Assembly (NCBI RefSeq): GCF_001730235.1
Contig: NZ_MIJF01000005.1
Span: 1 to 50,162 of the forward strand
Reading direction: 5' to 3'
DNA from: Vulcanibacillus modesticaldus
Lineage (GTDB): Bacteria; Bacillota; Bacilli; Tepidibacillales; Tepidibacillaceae
Length of the DNA stretch: 50,162 nt
The first letter of the stretch is position 1, and every line of letters starts with the position of its first letter. The notes under the pieces were generated by a model. The model had not been told where the DNA came from. It saw only the letters and a list, made by a program, of their open reading frames with translations, and ran no database searches. Position numbers and translations under genes: made by a program. Below are positions 17,340-25,743 of the stretch, one piece after another.

Positions 17340-18317
17340 ATGATAGGAAATAGTAGAGAACTAATATCAAAATTTAAATTAGCCAAATTTACAGCTATTT
17401 ATGAAGTGGGAGATGAAGGTATATATTTACCGGAATATAAAGGTTCAACATTGAGGGGTGCATTTGGTCAAAGCTTCAAACAAATTGGTTGTGATTGTGC
17501 TGGGGCAAAGCATAATGACGGGTGTGTTTATTCATATGTTTTTGAGACAAAACCAATTATGAACTTCCAAGTAATAAATAAATCAAAGGACATCCCAAGA
17601 CCTTTTGTTTTTGAAACAATTTATGATCCTAGAACTTATTTTTCCCCCGGTGAGAGGATTTATTTTTCCTTCACCCTTTATGGTAAGGCTATAGATTACC
17701 TTCCATATTTCGTTGTTTCACTACAAGAAATGGGAAGATATGGCTTGGGAAAGCATCGTAGACGACTTTACTTACGTCAAATCTTTCAGGTTAATGTTAA
17801 TGGTGATTTTGAAAATCTAGTTTATGACGGTACGAAATATAAAATATATAGTGATTGGAACTATCTTTTAGGAGCGGAGATCGTTGATCATTTTAACTTT
17901 GATTTGAATCAAGATAATGTATTAATTCACTTTATCTCACCGACCCGAATTAAAAGCAAAGGTAATTATATTAATACTGCTCCAAGTTTTGAAGAATTGA
18001 TTAAAGCTATCATCAGAAGGTTTTCCTCTATCATTTTTTTTCACCAAGATTTATCGTTACAGATGGATTATAGTGAATTCTTTAAAAGTGCATCATCTGT
18101 TAAGTTAGAAGAATATAAAACTAATTGGCTAGATTGGGAAAGATATTCCAATCGGCAAAAAGATCGGATTAAATTAGGAGGAATCGTTGGCAAGGCGTTG
18201 TATGCTGGAGAAGTTACAGAATTTATTGACTGGTTAGCTATAGCTGAGTGGATCCATGTAGGGAAAAATCCCGTGTTTGGACTAGGAAAAATTAAAGTTG
18301 TTCAAAAACTTAATTGA
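17340..18317 (+). CDS. cas6: CRISPR pre-crRNA processing endoribonuclease Cas6 (RAMP)
   Basis: Cuts the array transcript within each repeat to release mature guides. The 325-residue protein has the N-terminal STLRGAFGQSF segment followed by a Cys-containing loop (CDCAGAKHNDGC), a pattern of the Cas6 C-terminal-domain RAMP family. It ends with the glycine-rich RNA-binding loop GKNPVFGLGKIKV. A basic GKHRRRLYLRQ segment near residues 137-147 may contact the repeat. Start ATG follows AGAGAGGC. It is 62 bases downstream of cas4 and the same distance scale before cas3, in one operon. Confidence 0.86.
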   Translation: MIGNSRELISKFKLAKFTAIYEVGDEGIYLPEYKGSTLRGAFGQSFKQIGCDCAGAKHNDGCVYSYVFETKPIMNFQVINKSKDIPRPFVFETIYDPRTYFSPGERIYFSFTLYGKAIDYLPYFVVSLQEMGRYGLGKHRRRLYLRQIFQVNVNGDFENLVYDGTKYKIYSDWNYLLGAEIVDHFNFDLNQDNVLIHFISPTRIKSKGNYINTAPSFEELIKAIIRRFSSIIFFHQDLSLQMDYSEFFKSASSVKLEEYKTNWLDWERYSNRQKDRIKLGGIVGKALYAGEVTEFIDWLAIAEWIHVGKNPVFGLGKIKVVQKLN

Positions 18318-18348
18318 CATCAAAAAAGAATATAGAAGGGATTATTTT

Positions 18349-20790
18349 ATGGGTGAGGCACTTGAATTTTTTAAGACTTTATTAGGTGGGAAATTTTATC
18401 CACGTCCTTTTCAATTGGAACCAATAAAATACTTATATAGTGGTCAACCAGTTGTTTTAAGCGCACCTACTGGGTCAGGAAAAACATGGGCTGGCATCTT
18501 TCCCTTTCTTTATGCGAAGGTTAAAAACAAGATATTTGCTGATAAGTTGTTTTATGTTTTACCTTTGAGGACCCTGACAAGATCCATATTTAGTGAAATA
18601 AGTGAAAAAATTGATGAATTGAATTTAGATTTAAAAGTAACAATCCAAATGGGAGAGCAAATGGACGATCCTTTTTTTGAAGGGGACATAATAATAACTA
18701 CTATTGATCAATTATTAAGTAATTATATTGGTGCTTCCCTTTCTACTTCTATCGGACAGTCTAATATTCCTCCAGGAGCTTATTTGGGGGCGTATTTTGT
18801 ATTTGATGAAATTCATGCTGTTCCAAGGGAAGCAATGCCTACAATACTAGACATGGTTAGAAGATTAAAAGATTATTCTCGTTTTCTATTAATGACAGCA
18901 ACTATACCAACCACAGTGTTAGATGAAGTTGTTGAAAGAATAGAAGGAGAAAAGATTTTCGTTTCTAATGAACAGATAATATCTGAAAAATGGGTAACTT
19001 GTACAAATTTGACTAGGCGAAAATTATATTGGAATGATCAAGAATTGAATGTAGACAAGATCATTGACCTACACATGAAGCAAGAAGGGAAAAGAAGAAC
19101 TATTGTTATTATTAATCGTGTAGATAAAGCACAGCATTTTTATCTAAAAATAAAGGCTTTGTTTAAACAACTAAATTTAAAAGACGAAATATTCTTACTT
19201 CATTCTCGGTTCCTACCAGAGGACCGTAAAAATATAGAGCAACAGGTTATAAAACTTTTGGGGAAGAATGGTAATAAAAACGAACATGTTATTGTTATCG
19301 CTACACAAGTTATTGAGGTTGGAGTAGATATATCGGCTAGAGTGTTAATTAGTGAACTCGCGCCGGCCAATTCACTAATTCAACGTTCAGGAAGATGTGC
19401 CCGTTTTCCTAATGAGACAGGAGAAGTGTATATATTTGATCTACCTAAAAAAGCTAATGGAAAACTGGATACTAGTCCATATTTTAATCAAGATAGAGAA
19501 TTAGTGTATAAAACAAAGGAATACTTGAAAGAACTGAAGACATTCAAGATGACGTTACATAAAGAATTAGAAATGGTAGATATAATTCATAGAGAAATCG
19601 ATTTACAAAGGATAAGAAAAGTACCTTCAACAAAAGCCAAGCAAAATGTGAATAAAAGTTTAGTTGCAGGAGAGTATAATTTTATTCCTCAATTGGTTAG
19701 AGATATTCCTAACACAAGTTTAATTATCCATGATCATCCTAGTAATCTAGATATGGAACTAATTCCTGAAAGATTTTCTATTAGAACTAGTACTTTAAGA
19801 AGATATTTGGATAGCTGTAATGATTTCAATGGGAAGGTATGGGGATATAGTTTCCAAGAGGAGATGAATGAATCGCAGTGGGTGAAAATCACTAATTTAG
19901 ATGATATAAGTAAATATCCATTAGTCTGTATCCATCCTGATATTGTACTTTATCATGGTGAAATAGGACTAATTTTTCGGGATGAAATAGATAGCAATAT
20001 CGTATTAAATGACCAACAACCTTACGTTGCTAGTTATATTTTGGACAAACCAAGAGGTTATCATCGTCAATTTTCTTATCATAAGGAAAAATATATTGAA
20101 CATATAAAGTCTGTTAGAGAGATTTTTAATCAGGAGAAGAAAAGGATCCATATAGGATTAACTTATTTTGCTAAAGAATTCAAAATACCAACTGGGGAGC
20201 TGGAAAAAGTTATTGAAATGGCCATAGCATTTCATGACGTTGGTAAATTAAATGAAGAAATAGTAACTAAGTTTTGGAATTGGCAAAAAATTAGAAGGGG
20301 AGAAGTGTGTCAAGAATTTTTAGCACATACTGATTATGACCCTACCAATGTTGAGGATTTTTTGGAATGGAAAAAACAAAAGAGAATTCCCCATGCTATT
20401 GAGAGTGCTTATATAACATTGCCGATGGTCGAAAAGAAACTAGCACTTATAACTGATGATGAGGATTTAAGTCAAATTCTCACCAAAGCAATATTTACTG
20501 CAATTGCGAGACATCATAACTCATATACTTCTAGCTTAAAAAGAGATGGAAAACTTCATCAAAAGGCTAAAAGCACCTTAGTAAAAACTTTAACTAAATT
20601 AGGATTTAAGAATATCGAATTACAAGTTAACGACTCATGGAATAGAGGATACAATTTTAGTAAATATTTTATCTATCCATCTGAAGAAAAAGGATGGCTT
20701 TGGTATTGGTTTGTTGTTAGATGTGTTAGGTTAGTCGATCAATATTCACAATTTATTAATACAGAAAAGGAGGTGAGTAAATGGCATTAG
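18349..20790 (+). CDS. cas3: CRISPR-associated helicase-nuclease Cas3, helicase first and HD domain last
   Basis: Degrades DNA after target binding by the surveillance complex. From the ATG at 18349 (GAAGGG upstream) the product is 813 residues. The superfamily 2 helicase comes first: APTGSGKT at 39-46, FDEIHA around 153, MTATIP at 182-187, and the Arg-finger region LIQRSGRCAR. The HD nuclease is at the C-terminus: AFHDVGKLNEE with His629 and Asp630, then HAIESAY, ARHHNS and a late VDQYS Asp. Typical Cas3 has HD before helicase; here the order equals Cas3' followed by Cas3''. A TTG at 18298 in the same frame overlaps cas6 and is less likely. The stop overlaps cas8 by ten bases. Confidence 0.94.
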   Translation: MGEALEFFKTLLGGKFYPRPFQLEPIKYLYSGQPVVLSAPTGSGKTWAGIFPFLYAKVKNKIFADKLFYVLPLRTLTRSIFSEISEKIDELNLDLKVTIQMGEQMDDPFFEGDIIITTIDQLLSNYIGASLSTSIGQSNIPPGAYLGAYFVFDEIHAVPREAMPTILDMVRRLKDYSRFLLMTATIPTTVLDEVVERIEGEKIFVSNEQIISEKWVTCTNLTRRKLYWNDQELNVDKIIDLHMKQEGKRRTIVIINRVDKAQHFYLKIKALFKQLNLKDEIFLLHSRFLPEDRKNIEQQVIKLLGKNGNKNEHVIVIATQVIEVGVDISARVLISELAPANSLIQRSGRCARFPNETGEVYIFDLPKKANGKLDTSPYFNQDRELVYKTKEYLKELKTFKMTLHKELEMVDIIHREIDLQRIRKVPSTKAKQNVNKSLVAGEYNFIPQLVRDIPNTSLIIHDHPSNLDMELIPERFSIRTSTLRRYLDSCNDFNGKVWGYSFQEEMNESQWVKITNLDDISKYPLVCIHPDIVLYHGEIGLIFRDEIDSNIVLNDQQPYVASYILDKPRGYHRQFSYHKEKYIEHIKSVREIFNQEKKRIHIGLTYFAKEFKIPTGELEKVIEMAIAFHDVGKLNEEIVTKFWNWQKIRRGEVCQEFLAHTDYDPTNVEDFLEWKKQKRIPHAIESAYITLPMVEKKLALITDDEDLSQILTKAIFTAIARHHNSYTSSLKRDGKLHQKAKSTLVKTLTKLGFKNIELQVNDSWNRGYNFSKYFIYPSEEKGWLWYWFVVRCVRLVDQYSQFINTEKEVSKWH

Positions 20791-22460
20791 TTAATTCATT
20801 TACCTATTGGAAAAACAAAGGAAATTATGCTGATGTTTTAGCAGCTGTAGGGCTAGCACAATTAATTTATCATCTTACAGGTGAATATCCGAAAATTGAA
20901 GATAGACACAGTTTTTTCTATATCACATTACCCAATCAAATTGACTTGGAAAAGTTGCCGTATCATATCCTTCTAGATGATCCTGGTTATGAAGCAATGG
21001 ATAATCAAAAATATGAAAAAATAAAAGAACAAGCTAAAGCTTATCGTGAAAAAAGTAAAAATATTAGTAATCTTACTGAAGAGGAGAGACAGCATCTTGA
21101 ACAAGAGAAACCACGGGATGATTGGTCTTTATTTCAGAATTTAAAGATTATTCAAGCTTTAAATACGTACAACAAATTGCATGAAAATATTAGGAATGCT
21201 GATAAAGAAAAATTTATAGCTTATTTAAAGCATAAATTAAAAGCATATTCTATCGGAGAATTATCAGAAAGTGGAGGAATTAAATATTCATTATCAGTTT
21301 CTGCTGTTCAAGCATTTAATCCTTCCATTGGTAAAGGTGTTAATCGTACCAAGCCTGATGGAGCAGCTATTTCGTCCTTTCCTAAATCAATGGTTGATTG
21401 GTTTCAAGAGTATTTACGTTTTCTAGGGATTGCATCATCATTCCATTCATATCTTATTGACAAAGATATAAAATTTATCGCTGTTTCCCCTGGTAAAATT
21501 CCTTTTGATATCTTAAGTACTAAAATTATGCATGATTTTCGCTCAAAAAATATTGGGTGGACAACAATTAAAGTTGATGTGATGGCTGTTCTCACTCTCG
21601 CATTAATTCTATTAGATTACTTAGATATAGTTAAGAATCATAAAGTTAATCAAATTTTAAATGGGATTCAAATTGCAAATTTCAAAGATATGGGACAGGT
21701 TAAAGCATTGATGAACCAATCTTTCATCAGATTACCTGGATGGTTTCCGATTAACTCTAATGATGATGCAGACGACATGCGATTGATAATTAAAGAACAC
21801 ATGGATTGTTTGAGGTATTTAGACGAAAAAAAGAGTGAAGAGGCACAATTATTACAATTATACCGTGATGGTCTATCAGGCGATGACTTAGGTAAAATCA
21901 TTAAATTTTTAGCTGGGTATGGGATACATAGAATGCGTAAGTTGAACACAGACAAAAACAGAAAAAATTATGTACCCGCTATTACAGAAGATAAGTTAAG
22001 GAGGTTAGTAATGAAAAGTTATCCTGCATACAGCGAAATAATAAGAAACACTGGTTTTCAAAATATTGCGAAAGCTGTTAGAAATGCTACAATCAATGAG
22101 CAGATAGCTAAGTCAAAAGGTAGGAATAATTATAAAATTCATTATGAATTGTTTCAACAAATAAAACAAAATGCTACATTTCCAGATAAGTTTTTAGGAA
22201 AGTTATTAGAGTTTATCAACGAGTATAATAAAGAGACTGCTAGAAAGATAGAGCAAAAGGATAAAGATAAGAATACTATATTTAGACCATTGGTTTCTAC
22301 ACAAGATATAGATGACTTTATTAAACTGTTTGATAAATACCGTCAACAATCTGAAACAATAGCAATGTTATTGATTGCTTATGCTTCTTCAAAAACTATA
22401 CGTAGCGATGGAACAGGCAATTCAACTAATAGTAAAGAAGAAATAATTATTGAGGAATAA
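20781..22460 (+). CDS. Cas8-type large subunit of a type I surveillance complex
   Basis: A 559-residue protein without a motif I can name with certainty. It starts with a GNYADVLAAVGLAQLIYHLTG helix and has a central IGKGVNRTKPDGAAISSFPKS stretch. It contains a single cysteine, so the zinc finger of Cst1-type Cas8a1 is absent. Position between cas3 and cas7, size, and strong translation start (AAGGAGGTGA, overlapping the cas3 end) make it the Cas8 equivalent, the subunit that recognises the PAM and recruits Cas3. The low-complexity acidic tail ends NSKEEIIIEE. The subtype cannot be fixed without profile comparison. Confidence 0.75.
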   Translation: MALVNSFTYWKNKGNYADVLAAVGLAQLIYHLTGEYPKIEDRHSFFYITLPNQIDLEKLPYHILLDDPGYEAMDNQKYEKIKEQAKAYREKSKNISNLTEEERQHLEQEKPRDDWSLFQNLKIIQALNTYNKLHENIRNADKEKFIAYLKHKLKAYSIGELSESGGIKYSLSVSAVQAFNPSIGKGVNRTKPDGAAISSFPKSMVDWFQEYLRFLGIASSFHSYLIDKDIKFIAVSPGKIPFDILSTKIMHDFRSKNIGWTTIKVDVMAVLTLALILLDYLDIVKNHKVNQILNGIQIANFKDMGQVKALMNQSFIRLPGWFPINSNDDADDMRLIIKEHMDCLRYLDEKKSEEAQLLQLYRDGLSGDDLGKIIKFLAGYGIHRMRKLNTDKNRKNYVPAITEDKLRRLVMKSYPAYSEIIRNTGFQNIAKAVRNATINEQIAKSKGRNNYKIHYELFQQIKQNATFPDKFLGKLLEFINEYNKETARKIEQKDKDKNTIFRPLVSTQDIDDFIKLFDKYRQQSETIAMLLIAYASSKTIRSDGTGNSTNSKEEIIIEE

Positions 22461-22475
22461 GAAAGGATGGATGAT

Positions 22476-23405
22476 ATGAGGTCGTTATCAATTAGTGGAA
22501 GATTAATTTTGGATATGCATTCACTAAATAATGAGGGCTCCGAAGGAAATCATCTACAATCACGTATGGTTCATATCGTTAATGAACAGGGTGAATTGGA
22601 AGTTGTTAACGCTGTTTCTGGTGATATGTTAAAGCATATTCAAACAGAACATTTACATAATATCTATCTAGAAAAAGAAGTTGAATTGTGTGAAGGGTGT
22701 TCCAAACTGGATGCTAATCGGATCAATATTGACGATGGATTTTTTAAAAAACTAGGTAAAGAAAAAGATATAGCGAAGATTACTTCTGAACTTTTACAAT
22801 ACTGTGCAATGGATGATACTCAAGGGGTGCTTATTACTAAAGGGAATAGGTCAACTCCGAGGAAATCAGTTGTGGAATTCGGTTGGTTAATTGGTCTTCC
22901 TAATAAAAATCACACTGAATCCTATTTTCATGTGAAATTTGATAATAATAGAGAAGATGGTTCGGGCTCCAATGATGGATCTAATACTGGTCAGAATATT
23001 TTTTATCGTCCAGCCAATTCTGGAGAATATGCATTAGTTCTTAATGTTGAACTTGATAGAATAGGTTTTAATGATGTAACAAAAGAGTATGTAATAAATG
23101 ATGAAGAAAGGAAACTAAGATTAAAATCTATATTGGAGAGTATAATCTTTACTTTCATTAAACCTTCTGGTGCATCAAGAAATACCCAAAATCCACATAT
23201 ACTTGGTTTTGAAGGGATAGTATCGATTTCTAATACAAGTATACCTGCTCCTACAGTCAGTCCATTAAAATCAAATTATCTTGAGGAAATTGAGCATGTA
23301 ACTGAAGAATTGAATCGCTTGAAATCCGAAAGTATAATTACTTTTCCGTTTAAGTCACAATCAGAGTTTACCAAAGTTATGATTGATTTGATAGAAAAAA
23401 TATAG
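22476..23405 (+). CDS. cas7: Cas7 backbone protein, DevR/Csa2 family
   Basis: RAMP protein that polymerises along the guide RNA. The N-terminus SLSISGRLILDMHSLNNEGSEG and the later VNAVSGDMLKHIQTEHL are the signature of the DevR/Csa2 Cas7 family. A CEGC segment begins an insertion near residue 70. About 310 residues from the ATG at 22476, nine bases after AAAGG. An ATG at 22467 is in frame but directly abuts that site. It follows cas8 by a few bases and ends immediately before cas5. Confidence 0.88.
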   Translation: MRSLSISGRLILDMHSLNNEGSEGNHLQSRMVHIVNEQGELEVVNAVSGDMLKHIQTEHLHNIYLEKEVELCEGCSKLDANRINIDDGFFKKLGKEKDIAKITSELLQYCAMDDTQGVLITKGNRSTPRKSVVEFGWLIGLPNKNHTESYFHVKFDNNREDGSGSNDGSNTGQNIFYRPANSGEYALVLNVELDRIGFNDVTKEYVINDEERKLRLKSILESIIFTFIKPSGASRNTQNPHILGFEGIVSISNTSIPAPTVSPLKSNYLEEIEHVTEELNRLKSESIITFPFKSQSEFTKVMIDLIEKI

Positions 23406-23414
23406 GTGATCAAT

Positions 23415-24107
23415 ATGTGGTTAACAGTGGCCTATGACCATACGTCTTTGTTTAGTTTGAAAAATACTAACGCAACAAGCTCTGGTGGTAAAACTAATTT
23501 GGTACCAACTATGTATTCAGTAAAACTAGCTATTATAGATGCACTTTATAAATTGGGAGAAAATGGTGAGGAGCATTTTAATTGGATAAAAGAACTAACC
23601 ATTCGTTTTTCACCTCCCCAATATGCTATTATTAATAACAGTTTTATTAAAATATTAAGGGAGCCCAAAGAAAAACAAAAAAAAGCCTTCATCTCATCAA
23701 TAGCTTATCGAGAGTTTGTATATTTTTCAGGAGAACTAAAAATTGCATTGGAATTGTCTAATTTGAAAGATGAACAGATAGAATTATTGAAAATGGCCTT
23801 GGTCCATATCAATTACTTCGGTAAAAAGGGAAGTTTTGTACAGTTTAAAGGTTACAAATTATTAGATGAATATGAACTGTCTGATGAGTTTACTTGGGAT
23901 TTAAGAGATAAAAGAGAAAGTTTTAACAGTTTAGTCGTATTCCAGCACCTAGATGATATTGGCGAAAAGGCTAAATTTAGCAACATAAATACCTTTGACG
24001 AATCAAAAAATAAGTTAGGAATGGATAGAATTTTAATCCCGACGGCTATTCCGTATGTGCTTAAATCATCTAGCAGGGGATATAGTTATTATCATAAGTC
24101 CAATTAA
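23415..24107 (+). CDS. cas5: Cas5-type RAMP subunit
   Basis: A 230-residue protein in the usual cas5 place directly after cas7. It shows the RAMP-like pattern of a short N-terminal beta strand (WLTVAYDHTSLF), a Pro/Tyr helix start (LVPTMYSVKLAIIDALY) and a glycine-rich INYFGKKGSFVQFKG segment. Cas5 caps the 5' handle of the guide in type I complexes. The assignment depends partly on context. Start ATG 23415 follows AGGTGA; a GTG at 23406 is also in frame. Last gene before the CRISPR leader. Confidence 0.8.
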   Translation: MWLTVAYDHTSLFSLKNTNATSSGGKTNLVPTMYSVKLAIIDALYKLGENGEEHFNWIKELTIRFSPPQYAIINNSFIKILREPKEKQKKAFISSIAYREFVYFSGELKIALELSNLKDEQIELLKMALVHINYFGKKGSFVQFKGYKLLDEYELSDEFTWDLRDKRESFNSLVVFQHLDDIGEKAKFSNINTFDESKNKLGMDRILIPTAIPYVLKSSSRGYSYYHKSN

Positions 24108-24288
24108 TCAATAATTAGGTATTACGATCAAATTTAACTTATGATAAACTTGATACAAATAAGACAATAGAGGATGTTTTCGAAGATTAAGGGTGTTTTG
24201 GAACAAAAATCATATCTTCGAAACTTCCTCACCTTCTTTGACTTTAAAAACCGCGTCATATAAGCGTTTATTGTACAAAAAAATCGCG
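24108..24288 (+). promoter_or_regulatory. CRISPR leader with two nested inverted repeats
   Basis: AT-rich stretch between cas5 and the first repeat. TTTCGAAGAT (24178-24187) is repeated inverted as ATCTTCGAAA (24214-24223). AACCGCG (24249-24255) is inverted as CGCGGTT at 24285-24291, whose last three bases are the first three of repeat 1. Being next to the intact repeats and opposite the decayed end, this is the leader side. No clear -35/-10 pair was found. Confidence 0.7.
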
Positions 24289-25583
24289 GTTACACAGCTA
24301 GACCCGATGATAAGGGGATTGAAACTGAATTTACCAGCCATAATTATCTATCTCCTTTCTATGTTACACAGCTAGACCCGATGATAAGGGGATTGAAACT
24401 ACTTGGTCCGGTTGGGCTGATAATTGCAGCCATCGGAGTTACACAGCTAGACCCGATGATAAGGGGATTGAAACCCAATCATTTTTATCGATAGAACTTT
24501 AGTTCCCCTTCGTTACACAGCTAGACCCGATGATAAGGGGATTGAAACCAATATATAATGCTTGAATTGCTCTAGTCAATGTATTGTTACACAGCTAGAC
24601 CCGATGATAAGGAGATTGAAACTCGCAAGTGTTCGATTTATTCACGCTTCATCGGCACGTTACACAGCTAGACCCGATGATAAGGGGATTGAAACTTTTC
24701 TGTCCATAGATAAACCTGTGGAGCAAATTTAGTTACACAGCTAGACCCGATGATAAGGGGATTGAAACTCCAATTATGTCGTAAGTCGTATCCGGTGGAA
24801 CTGGTGGTTACACAGCTAGACCCGATGATAAGGGGATTGAAACTCGCCTTTTACTTTTTTGAAAGGAGGATAGAAATTTGTTACACAGCTAGACCCGATG
24901 ATAAGGGGATTGAAACCTACACCAAGAATTTTCTGCCATAATCCAGCAACGTCAGTGTTACACAGCTAGACCCGATGATAAGGGGATTGAAACCAGCAAT
25001 ATCACGTAAAAGTCCAATCCACATAAATTTGTTACACAGCTAGACCCGATGATAAGGGGATTGAAACATAATAAAGCATTTATTCCCCTATATGGTTTTT
25101 GAGGTTACACAGCTAGACCCGATGATAAGGGGATTGAAACATGTTTTACCTATTTTTTTAGCTTGTATTTTCCCTTCCGTTACACAGCTAGACCCGATGA
25201 TAAGGGGATTGAAACTGAAATATCCAATATAAACATCCTCCTTTTATGTGAGTTACACAGCTAGACCCGATGATAAGGGGATTGAAACATGTATTCCATT
25301 CCTTTTTCTATTCCTTCAGGTGCAGTTACACATCTAGACCCGATGATAAGAGGATTGAAACACAAATTCTTACTATCTTCACCACTGAGCCGATCGTCGT
25401 TACACATCTAGACCCGATAACGAGGGGATTGAAACCTTTTATTTGCTGAAACATAACTGCTTGCATTAATAACGTTACACAACTAGACCCGATGAAAAGG
25501 GGATTGAAACTATGTTTAGTATCATTGTGTGTTTATCGGTTAATTTGTTACACAGCTAGACCCGGTGATAAGGGGACTGAAAC
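24289..25583 (+). CRISPR. CRISPR array, 18 repeats of 37 bases with 17 full spacers
   Basis: The repeat is 37 bases long, beginning GTTACACAGCTAGACCCG and ending GGGGATTGAAAC. The 3' end ATTGAAAC is the usual 8-base guide handle of Cas6-processed type I arrays. A weak CCC/GGG stem lies inside. Repeat starts are 24289, 24363, 24438, 24512, 24586, 24659, 24732, 24807, 24880, 24957, 25031, 25104, 25179, 25252, 25325, 25399, 25474 and 25547. Spacers are 36-40 bases. Repeats 1-4 and 6-14 are identical; repeat 5 has one change; repeats 15-18 carry one to several changes each. This places the old end on the right and the leader on the left, next to the cas operon, with the same transcription direction. 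A shortened 22-base spacer and a broken repeat follow. Confidence 0.99.
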
Positions 25584-25605
25584 ATATAACGTAGTGTAAC
25601 CATTG

Positions 25606-25630
25606 GTTGCACAGCTAGATTTGATGTTAA
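25606..25630 (+). repeat. Degenerate terminal CRISPR repeat remnant
   Basis: GTTGCACAGCTAGAT followed by TTGATG matches the first 20 bases of the repeat with a few changes, then homology is lost. It lies 22 bases after repeat 18 and marks the decayed trailer end of the array. Confidence 0.7.
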
Positions 25631-25654
25631 TTATACGAAGATGTGTAAAGATGA

Positions 25655-25690
25655 GAAAACCTCTATTCAAATTTTTGAATAGAGGTTTTC
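25655..25690. terminator. Bidirectional terminator between the CRISPR array and the chemotaxis gene
   Basis: GAAAACCTCTATTCAAA (25655-25671) is perfectly complementary to TTTGAATAGAGGTTTTC (25674-25690), a 17-bp stem with a two-base loop. The flanking A and T runs suit termination of the array transcript from the left and of the minus-strand chemotaxis gene from the right. Confidence 0.85.
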
Positions 25691-25743
25691 ATAGGTATTT
25701 AAGGGGGACAATTTATAAATTTTACAGATATATTTATGTGTAA

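Noticed and set aside
24193-24941. Short plus-strand reading frames across the CRISPR leader and array
   Set aside because: They are made of repeat units and spacers and have no ribosome binding site.
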